Origin: Luteitalea pratensis
GTDB lineage: Bacteria; Acidobacteriota; Vicinamibacteria; Vicinamibacterales; Vicinamibacteraceae
DNA length: 64,000 nt
Assembly: GCF_001618865.1 (NCBI RefSeq)
Contig: NZ_CP015136.1
Location: 4,995,001 to 5,059,000 of the forward strand
Direction: 5' to 3'
Part shown: one piece after another, positions 52,464 to 62,267 of the stretch
Layout: each line of letters opens with the position of its first letter
How positions within the stretch are numbered: position 1 is the stretch's first letter
Translations under genes and position numbers: made by a program
The notes under the pieces: model-generated
The model's database searches: none
The model's input: only the letters and a program-made list of their open reading frames with translations
What the model was told of the DNA's origin: nothing

Positions 52464-52673
52464 GTGGCCATGCATCGCGACCTCGAGCGGCTCGTTGCCG
52501 AAATGGTGGAGAACGGCATCCACTACGGCGACGCCGTGCGCGAATTCGAGCGCCGTTTCCTCGAGGTGGCGCTGCGGCGGACCGACGGCAGCATCACCCG
52601 CTGCGCCGCCCTGACCGGCCTGCACCGCAACACCCTGACGCGCAAGATCGCCGAACACGGGCTCAAGGGGTAA
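52464..52673 (+). CDS. Small Fis-type HTH protein
   Basis: 69 residues, almost entirely a Fis/HTH_8 domain. DAVREFERRFLEVALRRTDGSITRCAALTGLHRNTLTRKIAEHGL resembles the C-terminal DNA-binding domain of NtrC-family regulators and Fis. No receiver or AAA+ domain is attached. It follows purC by 12 bases and precedes the groESL promoter region. Could be a nucleoid-type regulator. Start is GTG at 52464 or ATG at 52470. Confidence 0.8.
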   Translation: MAMHRDLERLVAEMVENGIHYGDAVREFERRFLEVALRRTDGSITRCAALTGLHRNTLTRKIAEHGLKG

Positions 52674-52681
52674 CTGGCGAT

Positions 52682-52706
52682 GCGTCGGCCTGAGGTCGAC
52701 GCCTAC
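52682..52706 (-). repeat. GTAG-headed REP-like palindrome after the Fis-type gene
   Basis: GCGTCGGCC, loop TGA, GGTCGACGC (one G.T pair), headed by GTAG on the minus strand (CTAC at 52703-52706). The following 150 bases contain further CGGCCTTCGG-type words and no gene. Confidence 0.6.
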
Positions 52707-52858
52707 GGCCGGCCATCGGCAGTGTCTCCGGACGGCCTTCGGCCTTCGGAAACGCGCCCCGCCAGGCCATCCGGCAGGTCAGCCAGCGGGCGTCGTCACA
52801 CGGCAAGAGGGTGGCTGTTGACGAAGGCCCAGGGCCGAATGCCGAAGGCCGAGGTGGT

Positions 52859-52885
52859 TTGGCACTCTCCCCCCTTGACTGCCAA
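52859..52885. promoter_or_regulatory. CIRCE-like operator 1 upstream of groES
   Basis: TTGGCACTC, 9-base spacer, GACTGCCAA. This has the arm and spacer length of CIRCE (TTAGCACTC-N9-GAGTGCTAA), the HrcA operator. The left arm matches the canonical sequence at 8 of 9 positions, the right at 7 of 9. It overlaps the -35 box. The two arms differ from perfect symmetry by one base. Confidence 0.75.
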
Positions 52886-52902
52886 CACGGACGGTCTATA
52901 CT
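52875..52902 (+). promoter_or_regulatory. groESL promoter
   Basis: TTGACT at 52875-52880 and TATACT at 52897-52902, spaced by 16 bases, form the best sigma-70-type promoter in the window. Transcription would start near 52909, giving a leader of about 100 bases before groES. Confidence 0.75.
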
Positions 52903-52928
52903 TGGCAGTCGTCCACACCGACTGCCAA
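52902..52928. promoter_or_regulatory. CIRCE-like operator 2 over the groESL start site
   Basis: TTGGCAGTC, spacer of 9 bases, GACTGCCAA: perfectly symmetric arms (10 bp when the flanking C and G are counted). It begins at the last base of the -10 and covers the expected start site. Centre-to-centre distance to operator 1 is 43 bp, about four helical turns. Confidence 0.78.
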
Positions 52929-53008
52929 GTCGCTGTGGGCATCCGGAACTCTTTCGGGGCGGGCGCCGCGTGCGCCCGACGTCACGTCTCATCAGGAGTG
53001 GACCAACC

Positions 53009-54938
<1,930 letters not shown>

Positions 54939-54951
54939 ACACCGAACACCG

Positions 54952-54977
54952 GTAGGGCCGGGCTGTCCCAGCCGGCC
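54952..54977 (+). repeat. GTAG-headed REP-like palindrome after groEL
   Basis: GTAG followed by GGCCGGGCT, loop GTCCC, AGCCGGCC (one bulge). The core GGGCTGTCCCAGCC also occurs inverted at 32664-32685. It lies 14 bases beyond the groEL stop. Confidence 0.6.
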
Positions 54978-55014
54978 GTCGCCGGGTACCGGGCACCGGG
55001 CCGGGTACACACAG

Positions 55015-55055
55015 AAAGGGCCCCGTGAGAGCAATCTCGCGGGGCCCTTTTCTTT
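55015..55055 (+). terminator. Rho-independent terminator of groESL
   Basis: AAAGGGCCCCGTGAGA, 4-base loop, TCTCGCGGGGCCCTTT, then TCTTT. The stem is 16 bp with a single wobble pair and is followed by a T-rich tail. This is the clearest intrinsic terminator in the window. Confidence 0.9.
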
Positions 55056-55240
55056 CGTGACGAGGACGGAGGAGAGAGGAGTGAGGACGGAGGTCAGGTG
55101 CGAGGGACCAGGTGCGAGGTGCGAAGGGCGCGGTCCGAAGTGCGACGACGGCCCTCGTACCTCTGGCCTCCGTCCTACCTCGATCCTCCGTCCTCTTTCC
55201 TCCGTCCTCCGTCCTCCGTCCTCTTTCCTCCGTCCTCTTC
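55056..55240. repeat. GAGGACGGAG / TCCGTCCTC word repeats, inverted halves
   Basis: A purine-rich left half (GAGGACGGAGGA, GAGTGAGGACGGAGG, then GCGAGG words) faces a pyrimidine-rich right half with about seven copies of TCCGTCCT(C). The halves are complementary and could form a long imperfect hairpin between groEL and the convergent TonB gene. Together with the REP and the terminator it fills the 300-base gap 54939-55240; no gene is seen there. Confidence 0.75.
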
Positions 55241-56185
55241 CTATCTGAGGCTGAACTCCATCTCCACCACGATGATGGTGGGGACGGCAGCGCCCTGGCG
55301 CATGCCTGGCCGGAAGCGCCACAGGCGCATGGCCTTCATCGCTTCCTCGTCGAGGCCGAACGTGCGGTCGAGGGAACGGGCGACCTTGATGTCGCCGGGA
55401 CGCCCGTCGGGCATCACCACGACCTCGAGCCACACCTTGCCCTGGATCTTGGCGCGCATCGCCTCGGTCGTGTACTGCGGCTTCACCTGGGACACGAGTG
55501 TCGGTGACGAGACCCCGGAGCCCGGACGATAGGCGCCACCGCCTGTGCCGCCGCCGGAGCCCGGGCCGAGGCCGCTGCCCTGCCCCGGGCCGACACCCGT
55601 GCCCGTGCCCGTGCCTGCGCCGCCACCACTGCCACTGCCCTGCGAGGTCCCGCTCGGCACGGCCGTCCGGTCGATGACGCCGGCCACCGCCACCTCGCCA
55701 GACGCCAGGCTCTGCACCGGGATGTTCATCTGCGGCACCGGTGGCGGCTCGACGTCCTTGGGCGGTTCCTTCGGCGGCGTGACGTTCACCTTCGGCGCCA
55801 CCGGCACCGTCATGCGGTCCTTGCCCGGAAGTTCGGCCTGCCGAGGCGGATCGGGGCTCCTGTTGCCGCCGCCACCGCCGCCACCGCCGGGGCCCGGTTC
55901 GGCCAGGAATACGAGTTCGTAATTGGGCGGGGGCGGCTTGACCTCGTCGGTCTGGCCAGCGGGGACCGCCCGGATGCCAAGCAGGAGCAGCAGGCCGAAT
56001 GCGACGTGCGACAGCAGCGACACGACCGCCGCGCCCCCCGATCTCTGCCCGCCCTGGCCAAATTCGAGATTGATCGTCGGATGTTCGCCAAGAGGCAGGA
56101 TGACGGACCCGTGTGAGTTCGGCTCCTGTGAGGTGGCGGCAGTTGCTTCAGACATATCCGGACGATTGCGTGAGAACGCGTTCAT
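55241..56185 (-). CDS. TonB-like energy transducer
   Basis: 314 residues. One membrane helix at about 55-75 (VVSLLSHVAFGLLLLLGI) is followed by a long Pro/Gly periplasmic linker with Gly runs (GPGGGGGGGG, about 98-107; GSGSGGGAGTGTGTG, about 180-200). A C-terminal TonB domain from about 225 contains VKPQYTTEAMRAKIQGKVWLEVVVMPDGRPGDIKVARSLDR and AMKAMRLWRFRPG. Links inner-membrane ExbBD energy to TonB-dependent receptors. ExbBD not in the window. An internal Met11 is an alternative start. Confidence 0.9.
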   Translation of the reverse strand: MNAFSRNRPDMSEATAATSQEPNSHGSVILPLGEHPTINLEFGQGGQRSGGAAVVSLLSHVAFGLLLLLGIRAVPAGQTDEVKPPPPNYELVFLAEPGPGGGGGGGGNRSPDPPRQAELPGKDRMTVPVAPKVNVTPPKEPPKDVEPPPVPQMNIPVQSLASGEVAVAGVIDRTAVPSGTSQGSGSGGGAGTGTGTGVGPGQGSGLGPGSGGGTGGGAYRPGSGVSSPTLVSQVKPQYTTEAMRAKIQGKVWLEVVVMPDGRPGDIKVARSLDRTFGLDEEAMKAMRLWRFRPGMRQGAAVPTIIVVEMEFSLR

Positions 56186-56330
56186 TCTGTCAGTACTCTT
56201 GCGCTACCCGCAACTCGAGCGTGGCCCGGCTGACCCGGAAGGCCCGCCGCGCAGCCAACTGGAAGGCTGCTCCGCGGCGGGAACGAGGGCACTCGAGGGT
56301 TAGACGCCACGAGGCCGGTATCTGGCCGAC

Positions 56331-57221
56331 TCAACGAGCCAAATACCCCGCCCGGGCGCGCACATGATGCTTCTGCCGCGCGACCCGGACCTCGATGCGG
56401 CGGTATTGGCCGCTCACGACCGGGCGCAACGGCTGGTACCCGAGCAGGTACTGATGCCGCAATTCGACGGCAATGCGGCGCAGGACACCCGGCAGGTCCG
56501 CCAGTCGTTTCACCCGATACGCCTGGCCGCCGGTGGTCACCGCGAGTTGCGCGAGCACCTCGGGCACCTTGCCCTGCAGGACCACCGGGTAGGCGAGCAC
56601 GTCGCTCGCCCGCACCCGCGCCAGCACGTCGCTGGCGCTGCGCCGGCTGCCCCGTTCGAGGCCATCCGACACGATCACGAGCGCCCGGCGCCCCGGGGCC
56701 GGCTCGATGGCGTCGAAGGCCGTGACCACCGCGTCGTGCAACGCGGTGGATCCCCACGGATCAAGGGCCTGCAGCGCAATATCGACGGCCCGTCGGTCGT
56801 TGGTGAGCGGCACCGGGACGTCCACCTCGGACCCAATCGCCACAAGCATCGCCCGATCCTGGTCGCCGAGTTCGAGCAGGAGTTCCCGCCCACCACGTTT
56901 GGCGGCCTCGAGCTGGCCCGTGGCCATGCTGAAGCTGCGGTCCACGGCGAGCGCGATCGACACGGGCTGTTCGCCGTCGGCGAAGGTGGTGACCTGCTGC
57001 GCCACCCCGTCCTCGAGGACGGTGAACTCCCCTCTTGCGACGTCGGTCACGAACCGGCCCTCGCCGTCGGTGACCGTGGCGTAGACCTCGACCAGTTCGG
57101 CACGGGCGGTGAACTGCTGCGCGGCCACCGACGGGATGCCGTGACGGGCATTGACGCTCGTGAACGCCAGCAGCGCCAGTCCAGCCAGGACCCCGGCGCG
57201 TTGGGCGAATGGTAGAATCAC
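56331..57221 (-). CDS. VWFA-related protein (acidobacterial type)
   Basis: 296 residues with an export signal (AGVLAGLALLAFTSVNA). TVTDGEGRFVTDVARGEFTVLEDGVAQQVTTF (about 50-80) precedes the VWA domain with a MIDAS motif DRSFS (94-98), a WGSTALHDAV block and VIVSDGLERGS (about 182-192). The sequence ends in a beta-rich tail, QYRRIEVRVARQKHHVRARAGYLAR. This architecture is typical of the VWFA-related domain family expanded in Acidobacteria. Secreted or periplasmic; ligand unknown. GTG start in the divergent gap with tatA. Confidence 0.88.
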   Translation of the reverse strand: MILPFAQRAGVLAGLALLAFTSVNARHGIPSVAAQQFTARAELVEVYATVTDGEGRFVTDVARGEFTVLEDGVAQQVTTFADGEQPVSIALAVDRSFSMATGQLEAAKRGGRELLLELGDQDRAMLVAIGSEVDVPVPLTNDRRAVDIALQALDPWGSTALHDAVVTAFDAIEPAPGRRALVIVSDGLERGSRRSASDVLARVRASDVLAYPVVLQGKVPEVLAQLAVTTGGQAYRVKRLADLPGVLRRIAVELRHQYLLGYQPLRPVVSGQYRRIEVRVARQKHHVRARAGYLAR

Positions 57222-57251
57222 GCGGAGTAGGTGTTTGCCAAGGAGTTCTTC

Positions 57252-57425
57252 ATGATCGCGCTGGGCCTCGGGCCACTCGGTATCCCCGAACTGATCATCA
57301 TCCTGTTCATCATCGTGCTGATCTTCGGGGCCACGCGCCTGCCGGAAATCGGGCGCGGTATCGGCAAGGGCATCCGCAATTTCAAGGAAGCCACGAAGGA
57401 AGGCGCGTCCGGCAAGGACGAGTAG
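57252..57425 (+). CDS. tatA: Twin-arginine translocase subunit TatA/E
   Basis: 57 residues: a short N-terminus, one hydrophobic helix ([37 protein letters not shown]), the [15 protein letters not shown] hinge and an amphipathic helix, ending with Lys-rich residues. ATG at 57252 with AAGGAG 7 bases upstream; a GTG further upstream is less likely. tatB and tatC are not adjacent. A TAGAAT -10 candidate is at 57213-57218. Confidence 0.93.
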   Translation: MIALGLGPLGIPELIIILFIIVLIFGATRLPEIGRGIGKGIRNFKEATKEGASGKDE

Positions 57426-57428
57426 CCG

Positions 57429-59318
57429 TCAGGTCCCCGTCAGCACGCGCGCCTCTCCCTCCCGACGGGTCACGCGCGTGCGGTCGAGCCATTCGAGCAG
57501 CGGGATCGCGGCGCGCCGCGTCAACCCGTATCGCTCTTTGAACCACCCCACCTCGATGCGCGCGGGCACCTCACCGGTGCCGGCCAGCCGCCGTAGCTCA
57601 TCCGTCAGCCCCTTCAGCCGTGACGCCGACACACAGAGGTCCCCGAGACGCTCCACCTCGCGGGTCTTCACCAGGCGCGCAAGCATCGTCGCGGTCCCCT
57701 TGCGATCGATGCCAGGCAGGGCGGCCTCGAGTTCCGGCAACGACAAACCTTGCAGCGCTGCGGCCTCGATCAACGCGAGCACGCGTGTCTCGAGGGGGTC
57801 TCGACCGGCCGGAGCCGCCGCGACCCGGGCGATCCGATCGTCGCCCGCGACGACGCCCTCGCGCACCAGTCGCGACAACACCAGATCGACGAGTTCCGGT
57901 CTCCAGCGCCGCCCCGCCGCCACGCGCAGTGAGGCTCGCGGAATCCCGGCCTGGAGAGGATCGGACGCATGCGCCGTGTCGATAATCTTCAGCAGGGTGG
58001 CGCGCATCTCCGGCATCACGTCGGCATCGACCCAGTAGCTGCCGAGCGACACCAACTGGCCGCGAGCCTCGAGCTCCCGTATCACCTGGTGCGTCGTCGC
58101 CGGAGGCAGGCCGCATCGCGCCGGTAACTCGGCCTCTGGACACCCGAACGTGCCGCGTTCACGCACGCGCGAGAGGACGAGCGCGGCCGAATCCTCGTGC
58201 GGAGTGCCGGCCCGGTGCAGCATCCGCGGCGGCGGTAACGGATCGGTCACGCATGCGCCACCGATCGTCGTCACTGGTGAGTAGGAACGGAGCACGAGGC
58301 GATCGCCACGCCGTGGGGGCAGGGGCGCCTCCAGGCGGAGCAGCGCGGCGCCGCCCTCACCCGGCGCCAGGACGCGGACCTCGCCCGTGGCCTCCCGACC
58401 AGGAAGGATCAGCCGGCCCAGCACGACGGAGGTGCCGAGGTGGACGTGCACGCGGGTGCCGTGCTTCTGGGCCGGTGCGTCCGGCAGGATCTCGACGTCC
58501 ACGGCCATCCGCCGTGTCGACAACGCGACGCCGTCCCCGAGCAGCACATGTCCGCGCTCGACCTGCTCGAGCGCGACGCTCGCGAGGTTCACCGCGACGC
58601 GCTGCCCGGCGTCGGCGCGCGCCGCGGGCGCGCCGTGCACCTGAAGGCCGCGCACCCGCACCGCCTGCCCCGCGGGCCAGAGGGTGAGCTCCGTCTCGAG
58701 CTCGATCGATCCGCTCCACAGCGTGCCGGTGACGACGGTGCCGAACCCCTTGACGGTGAACGCCCGGTCGATTGGCAGTCGCGCGGGCACGTCGGACCGG
58801 CGAAGCCGCCGCGAGTCGCCGCATCGCACCAGTGCCCGCCGCAGGGCCTCGAGGCCCTCCCCGGTCCGCGCCGACACGCGAACGATGGGAGCCGAGGCGA
58901 GCGGCGTGCCGGCGACGAGTTCCTGCACGTCAGACTCCGCCACCGCCTGCATCATCTCGTCGGCCAGATCACAGCGCGTCAGTGCGATCACGCCGCTGCG
59001 GACGTCCAGCAGCCGACAGATGTCGAAATGTTCGCGCGTCTGCGGCATCACCGACTCGTCGGCCGCGACGACCAGCAGGACGGCATCGATGCCGCCAACT
59101 CCCGCGAGCATTGTCCGGACGAAGCGCTCGTGCCCCGGCACGTCCACGAACGACAGCGTGACGTCGCCCACGGTGACGTGCGCGAAGCCGAGCTCGATGC
59201 TGATGCCACGTGCCTGCTCCTCTGGCAGGCGATCGGGATTGGTGCCCGTCAGCGCCTGGACCAGCGCGCTCTTGCCGTGATCGATGTGCCCGGCCGTGGC
59301 GATGGTCAGGTGCGTCAT
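57429..59318 (-). CDS. selB: Selenocysteine-specific elongation factor SelB
   Basis: Delivers Sec-tRNA to the ribosome at UGA codons with a SECIS element. GTPase domain: GHIDHGKS (10-17), SIELGFAHV (about 39-47), [13 protein letters not shown] (about 59-71) and the specificity motif ALTRCDL (about 114-120). Domains 2 and 3 follow with [12 protein letters not shown] (about 195). The C-terminal winged-helix repeats (about 380-629) distinguish SelB from EF-Tu. 629 residues. Overlaps the rnr stop by ATGA. No selA, selD, tRNA-Sec or selenoprotein gene is in the window. Confidence 0.92.
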   Translation of the reverse strand: MTHLTIATAGHIDHGKSALVQALTGTNPDRLPEEQARGISIELGFAHVTVGDVTLSFVDVPGHERFVRTMLAGVGGIDAVLLVVAADESVMPQTREHFDICRLLDVRSGVIALTRCDLADEMMQAVAESDVQELVAGTPLASAPIVRVSARTGEGLEALRRALVRCGDSRRLRRSDVPARLPIDRAFTVKGFGTVVTGTLWSGSIELETELTLWPAGQAVRVRGLQVHGAPAARADAGQRVAVNLASVALEQVERGHVLLGDGVALSTRRMAVDVEILPDAPAQKHGTRVHVHLGTSVVLGRLILPGREATGEVRVLAPGEGGAALLRLEAPLPPRRGDRLVLRSYSPVTTIGGACVTDPLPPPRMLHRAGTPHEDSAALVLSRVRERGTFGCPEAELPARCGLPPATTHQVIRELEARGQLVSLGSYWVDADVMPEMRATLLKIIDTAHASDPLQAGIPRASLRVAAGRRWRPELVDLVLSRLVREGVVAGDDRIARVAAAPAGRDPLETRVLALIEAAALQGLSLPELEAALPGIDRKGTATMLARLVKTREVERLGDLCVSASRLKGLTDELRRLAGTGEVPARIEVGWFKERYGLTRRAAIPLLEWLDRTRVTRREGEARVLTGT

Positions 59319-61579
59319 TTGCGGCTGTTGGTCGCCTTCTTGATCGCCCGTTCGCGCTTGCCCGGCCGGCCCTTGCCCGCCGCGGCCTTGCCGCGCGAAC
59401 CGGCCTTGCTGGTGCGCGGCCCGCGATTGCGTTCCGACTCGCGGATGCGATCGAGGACCTCGACCACGCCCAGGTCGACCTGCCGGCGGTCCTGATCGAC
59501 GCGGATCACCTGCACGCGGATGGGATCGCCGAGCCGGAAGACGCGATGCGTGTTCTCGCCGCGCAGTTGATGCACGCGTTCGAGGTACCGGTAGTAGTCG
59601 TCGGCGAGGCTCGAGATGTGGACGAGCCCCTCCACGTAGTGCTCCACCAACTGCACGAACAAGCCAAAGGGCGCGACGCCGGTGATGAAGCCTCCGTACT
59701 CCTCGCCGACCTTGTCGGCCATGAATCGGACCTTCTTCCACGCGACGAGCTCGTTCTCGGCCTCGTCCGCGCGCCGCTCCATCTCCGACGTGTGTCGCCC
59801 GAGCTCCGGCAACTCCTCGACCCGCTCCTCGTACAACGCGTCGGTGAGCTTGCCGTGGCGGAACTCACGGAGGGTCCGATGGACGATCAGGTCCGGGTAG
59901 CGGCGGATCGGTGAGGTGAAGTGTGCGTAGGCGTCGGCGGCCAGGCCGAAGTGGCCGAGGCACGACGTGTCGTAGCGCGCCTTCTGCATCGTCCGCAGCA
60001 TCAGCGTCGCAATCGGCCGTTCCTCCGGCTTGCCGCGCAACTTCTCCACCAGCTTCTGGAAATGGCGCGGCTTCACCGCGCTCATGGGGGCCGCCAGCGT
60101 GTACCCGAGCGTGCTGATGAACTCCTCGAACTGCTCCACCTTGAGCAGGTCGGGAGCCTCGTGGATGCGATACAACGTCGGCACGCCATTGGCCTCGAGA
60201 AAGGCCGCGACGGTCTCGTTGGCGACGAGCATGAACTCCTCGATCAACCGGTGCGCGATGTTGCGCTCGGCCATCAGGATGTTCTCGATCTGGCCTTCAG
60301 CGTCGAGCACGATCTTGGCTTCCGGGAGGTCGAAGTCGATCGATCCACGCCGGTGCCGCCGCTGGTTCAGGATCTCGAACAGCTCGCCCATGCGCTCGAA
60401 GTGCGGCACGAGTTCGCGGTAGGTCTCGCGCAGCGCGGCATCGCCGGCCAGGATCGCGTGAACCTCGGTGTAGGTCATGCGCGAACGACTGACGATCACG
60501 CCGTCGTGCATCGTGGCGTCGACGACGCGTCCCTTGCCGTCGATCTCCATGACGCACGACTGCACCAGGCGATCGACGTGCGGCCGCAGCGAGCACAGGC
60601 CGGTGGCGAGTTCCTCCGGGAACATGTGCACGGCGCGCTCGGGGAAATAGACCGACGTGCTGCGCTCGGCCGCCTCCCGGTCCAGCGCGCTGCCCTCGTG
60701 GACGTAGTGCGCCACGTCCGCGATGTGCACCTTCAGCAGGTAGTGGCCATGCTCCAGCCGCTCCACCGACACCGCGTCGTCGAAGTCGCGGGCCGTCTCG
60801 CCGTCGATGGTGACGACGACGTCGTTGCGGAAGTCGGTGCGGCCCTCGATGTCCTTCGGGTCGATCTCGACACCCAGCCGCCGGGCTTCGGCGATGCTCT
60901 CGTCGGAATGGCGGTCCGGAATACCGTGCTTGCGGATGATGATCCGGGTGTCGACGCCTGGCGCCTCGAGGTCGCCGATGATCTCGATCACGCGCCCGAG
61001 CGCTCCACGTCCGTGCACGGGCCACCGGGTGATCTCGATCACCACCATCTGGCCTGGTGTCGCTCCTACATCGTCACCAGCGGGGATCTGCACGTCGATC
61101 AGCAGCCGCTTGTCGAACGGCGTGACGTAGAGCAGCCCGTGGTCTTCCTTGTCGAACCGGCCGACGGTGGTCGCGGCCCCGCGCTCGAGGATGCGGACGA
61201 TGCGGCCTTCGGAGCGCCCGTCACGGCCATGCCGCTCCACGCGCACGAGGACACGGTCGCCGTGCATCGCGTCGTGCAGGTTGTGCCCTGCGACGTAGAT
61301 GTCCGCGGTGACCTCGTCGATCGGGTGATCGAGCTTCACGAAACCGAAGCCGTTGGGGTGCACCGTGATGCGCCCCGGCGCCAGGTCCATCAGCTCGGGA
61401 ACGCCGAAATGCCGGCCGCGTGTTTCAATCAGCGCACCGCGGTCGACCAACGCTTTGAGCGCGCGCCGGACGCCGGGAGCCTCCGACTTCTGGAGCTTCA
61501 GCGCCCGCATCAACTCCTTCACGGTCGAAGGGTGGGTCACGCGCTCGCGGATGCGGTGCAACAGGTCGTCTGGTGTCAT
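59315..61579 (-). CDS. rnr: Ribonuclease R
   Basis: 754-residue 3'-5' exoribonuclease. N-terminal winged-helix (STVKELMRALKLQKSEAPGVRRALKALVDRG), cold-shock domains, catalytic RNB domain with TARDFDDAVSVERLEHGHYLLKVHIADVAHYV (about 259-290) and DLPEAKIV, and a C-terminal S1 domain (EYGGFITGVAPFGLFVQL, about 640-657) with a basic tail. RNase R degrades structured RNA and helps in rRNA quality control. Diverges from the sigma factor gene with a 52-base gap. Confidence 0.96.
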   Translation of the reverse strand: MTPDDLLHRIRERVTHPSTVKELMRALKLQKSEAPGVRRALKALVDRGALIETRGRHFGVPELMDLAPGRITVHPNGFGFVKLDHPIDEVTADIYVAGHNLHDAMHGDRVLVRVERHGRDGRSEGRIVRILERGAATTVGRFDKEDHGLLYVTPFDKRLLIDVQIPAGDDVGATPGQMVVIEITRWPVHGRGALGRVIEIIGDLEAPGVDTRIIIRKHGIPDRHSDESIAEARRLGVEIDPKDIEGRTDFRNDVVVTIDGETARDFDDAVSVERLEHGHYLLKVHIADVAHYVHEGSALDREAAERSTSVYFPERAVHMFPEELATGLCSLRPHVDRLVQSCVMEIDGKGRVVDATMHDGVIVSRSRMTYTEVHAILAGDAALRETYRELVPHFERMGELFEILNQRRHRRGSIDFDLPEAKIVLDAEGQIENILMAERNIAHRLIEEFMLVANETVAAFLEANGVPTLYRIHEAPDLLKVEQFEEFISTLGYTLAAPMSAVKPRHFQKLVEKLRGKPEERPIATLMLRTMQKARYDTSCLGHFGLAADAYAHFTSPIRRYPDLIVHRTLREFRHGKLTDALYEERVEELPELGRHTSEMERRADEAENELVAWKKVRFMADKVGEEYGGFITGVAPFGLFVQLVEHYVEGLVHISSLADDYYRYLERVHQLRGENTHRVFRLGDPIRVQVIRVDQDRRQVDLGVVEVLDRIRESERNRGPRTSKAGSRGKAAAGKGRPGKRERAIKKATNSRK

Positions 61580-61631
61580 GGCCTCGTCAACTTTCCCAAC
61601 CCCGGACCCACGCGGTCAGTCTACAGGCTTG

Positions 61632-62234
61632 GTGACCGACGAGGAGCTCGTGGCCCGCGCACAAGGGGGCATGCCCGACGCATGGGCCGAGCTCGTCCAT
61701 CGGCACCATGGGGCCGTGTTCCGGACGGCGCACGCAGCCCTCGTGTCGAGCGCCGACGCCGACGACGCAGCGCAGGAGGCGTGGATTGCGGCCTGGAAGG
61801 CACTCGGCGAGTTTCGCGGCCGCTCCTCGTTCCGGACGTGGCTCCTGGCCATTGCCTGGCGCAAGGCGCTCGATCGCCGCAGGGGCGTCGCCGGCTGGAT
61901 GCGGATGCTGCGGATCGAGCGGGGCGAGGACGACGATGGCCGGTCCGTGGAGCTGACCGCGACGGGCATCGACGCGGAGACCACAGCGCTTGACCGCACC
62001 GCGCGTGCGCGCCTGAAGACGCTGGTGAAGGGGCTGCCGCGTGCTCACCGCGACGCGCTCCTGCTGGTAGCCACGCAGGAACTGACCTACGCCGAGGCCG
62101 CGGCGCTGCTGGACGCGCCCGTCGGTACGGTGAAGTGGCGCGTGAGCGACGCACGGCGGTTGTTGCGGGAGCGGATGCAGCGGCAGGACGCCGGCCTTCG
62201 CAAGTCGGCCATCGGCCTTCGCAGGGACACGTAG
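61632..62234 (+). CDS. ECF-type RNA polymerase sigma factor
   Basis: 200 residues. Region 2 contains WAELVHRHHGAVFRTAHAALVSSADADDAAQEAWIAAWKALGEFRGRSSFRTWLLAIAWRKALD (about 17-81). Region 4 has GLPRAHRDALLLVATQELTYAEAAALLDAPVGTVKWRVSDARRLLRERM (about 136-184). Start taken at GTG 61632 (TTG at 61629 possible), seven bases or less from likely promoter. The C-terminal GLRRDT tail is encoded next to the REP GTAG that also gives the stop codon. Probably controlled by the membrane protein encoded downstream. Confidence 0.9.
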   Translation: MTDEELVARAQGGMPDAWAELVHRHHGAVFRTAHAALVSSADADDAAQEAWIAAWKALGEFRGRSSFRTWLLAIAWRKALDRRRGVAGWMRMLRIERGEDDDGRSVELTATGIDAETTALDRTARARLKTLVKGLPRAHRDALLLVATQELTYAEAAALLDAPVGTVKWRVSDARRLLRERMQRQDAGLRKSAIGLRRDT

Positions 62235-62255
62235 CCGCCGGACTTTGTCCGGCGG
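62231..62255 (+). repeat. GTAG-headed REP-like palindrome between sigma factor and membrane-protein gene
   Basis: GTAG, then CCGCCGGAC, loop TTT, GTCCGGCGG: perfect 9-bp stem. The sigma factor's TAG stop (62232-62234) lies within the GTAG. The downstream gene starts 12 bases after the element, so the hairpin could modulate its expression. A half copy is at 63675-63688. Confidence 0.7.
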
Positions 62256-62267
62256 TCTGAAAACAAC

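Noticed and set aside
61580-61631. ECF-type autoregulatory promoter (CAACTT ... CGGTCA) before the sigma factor gene
   Set aside because: The hexamers resemble RpoE-type boxes but the spacing (19 bases) is too long and the match weak, so it is not listed as a feature.
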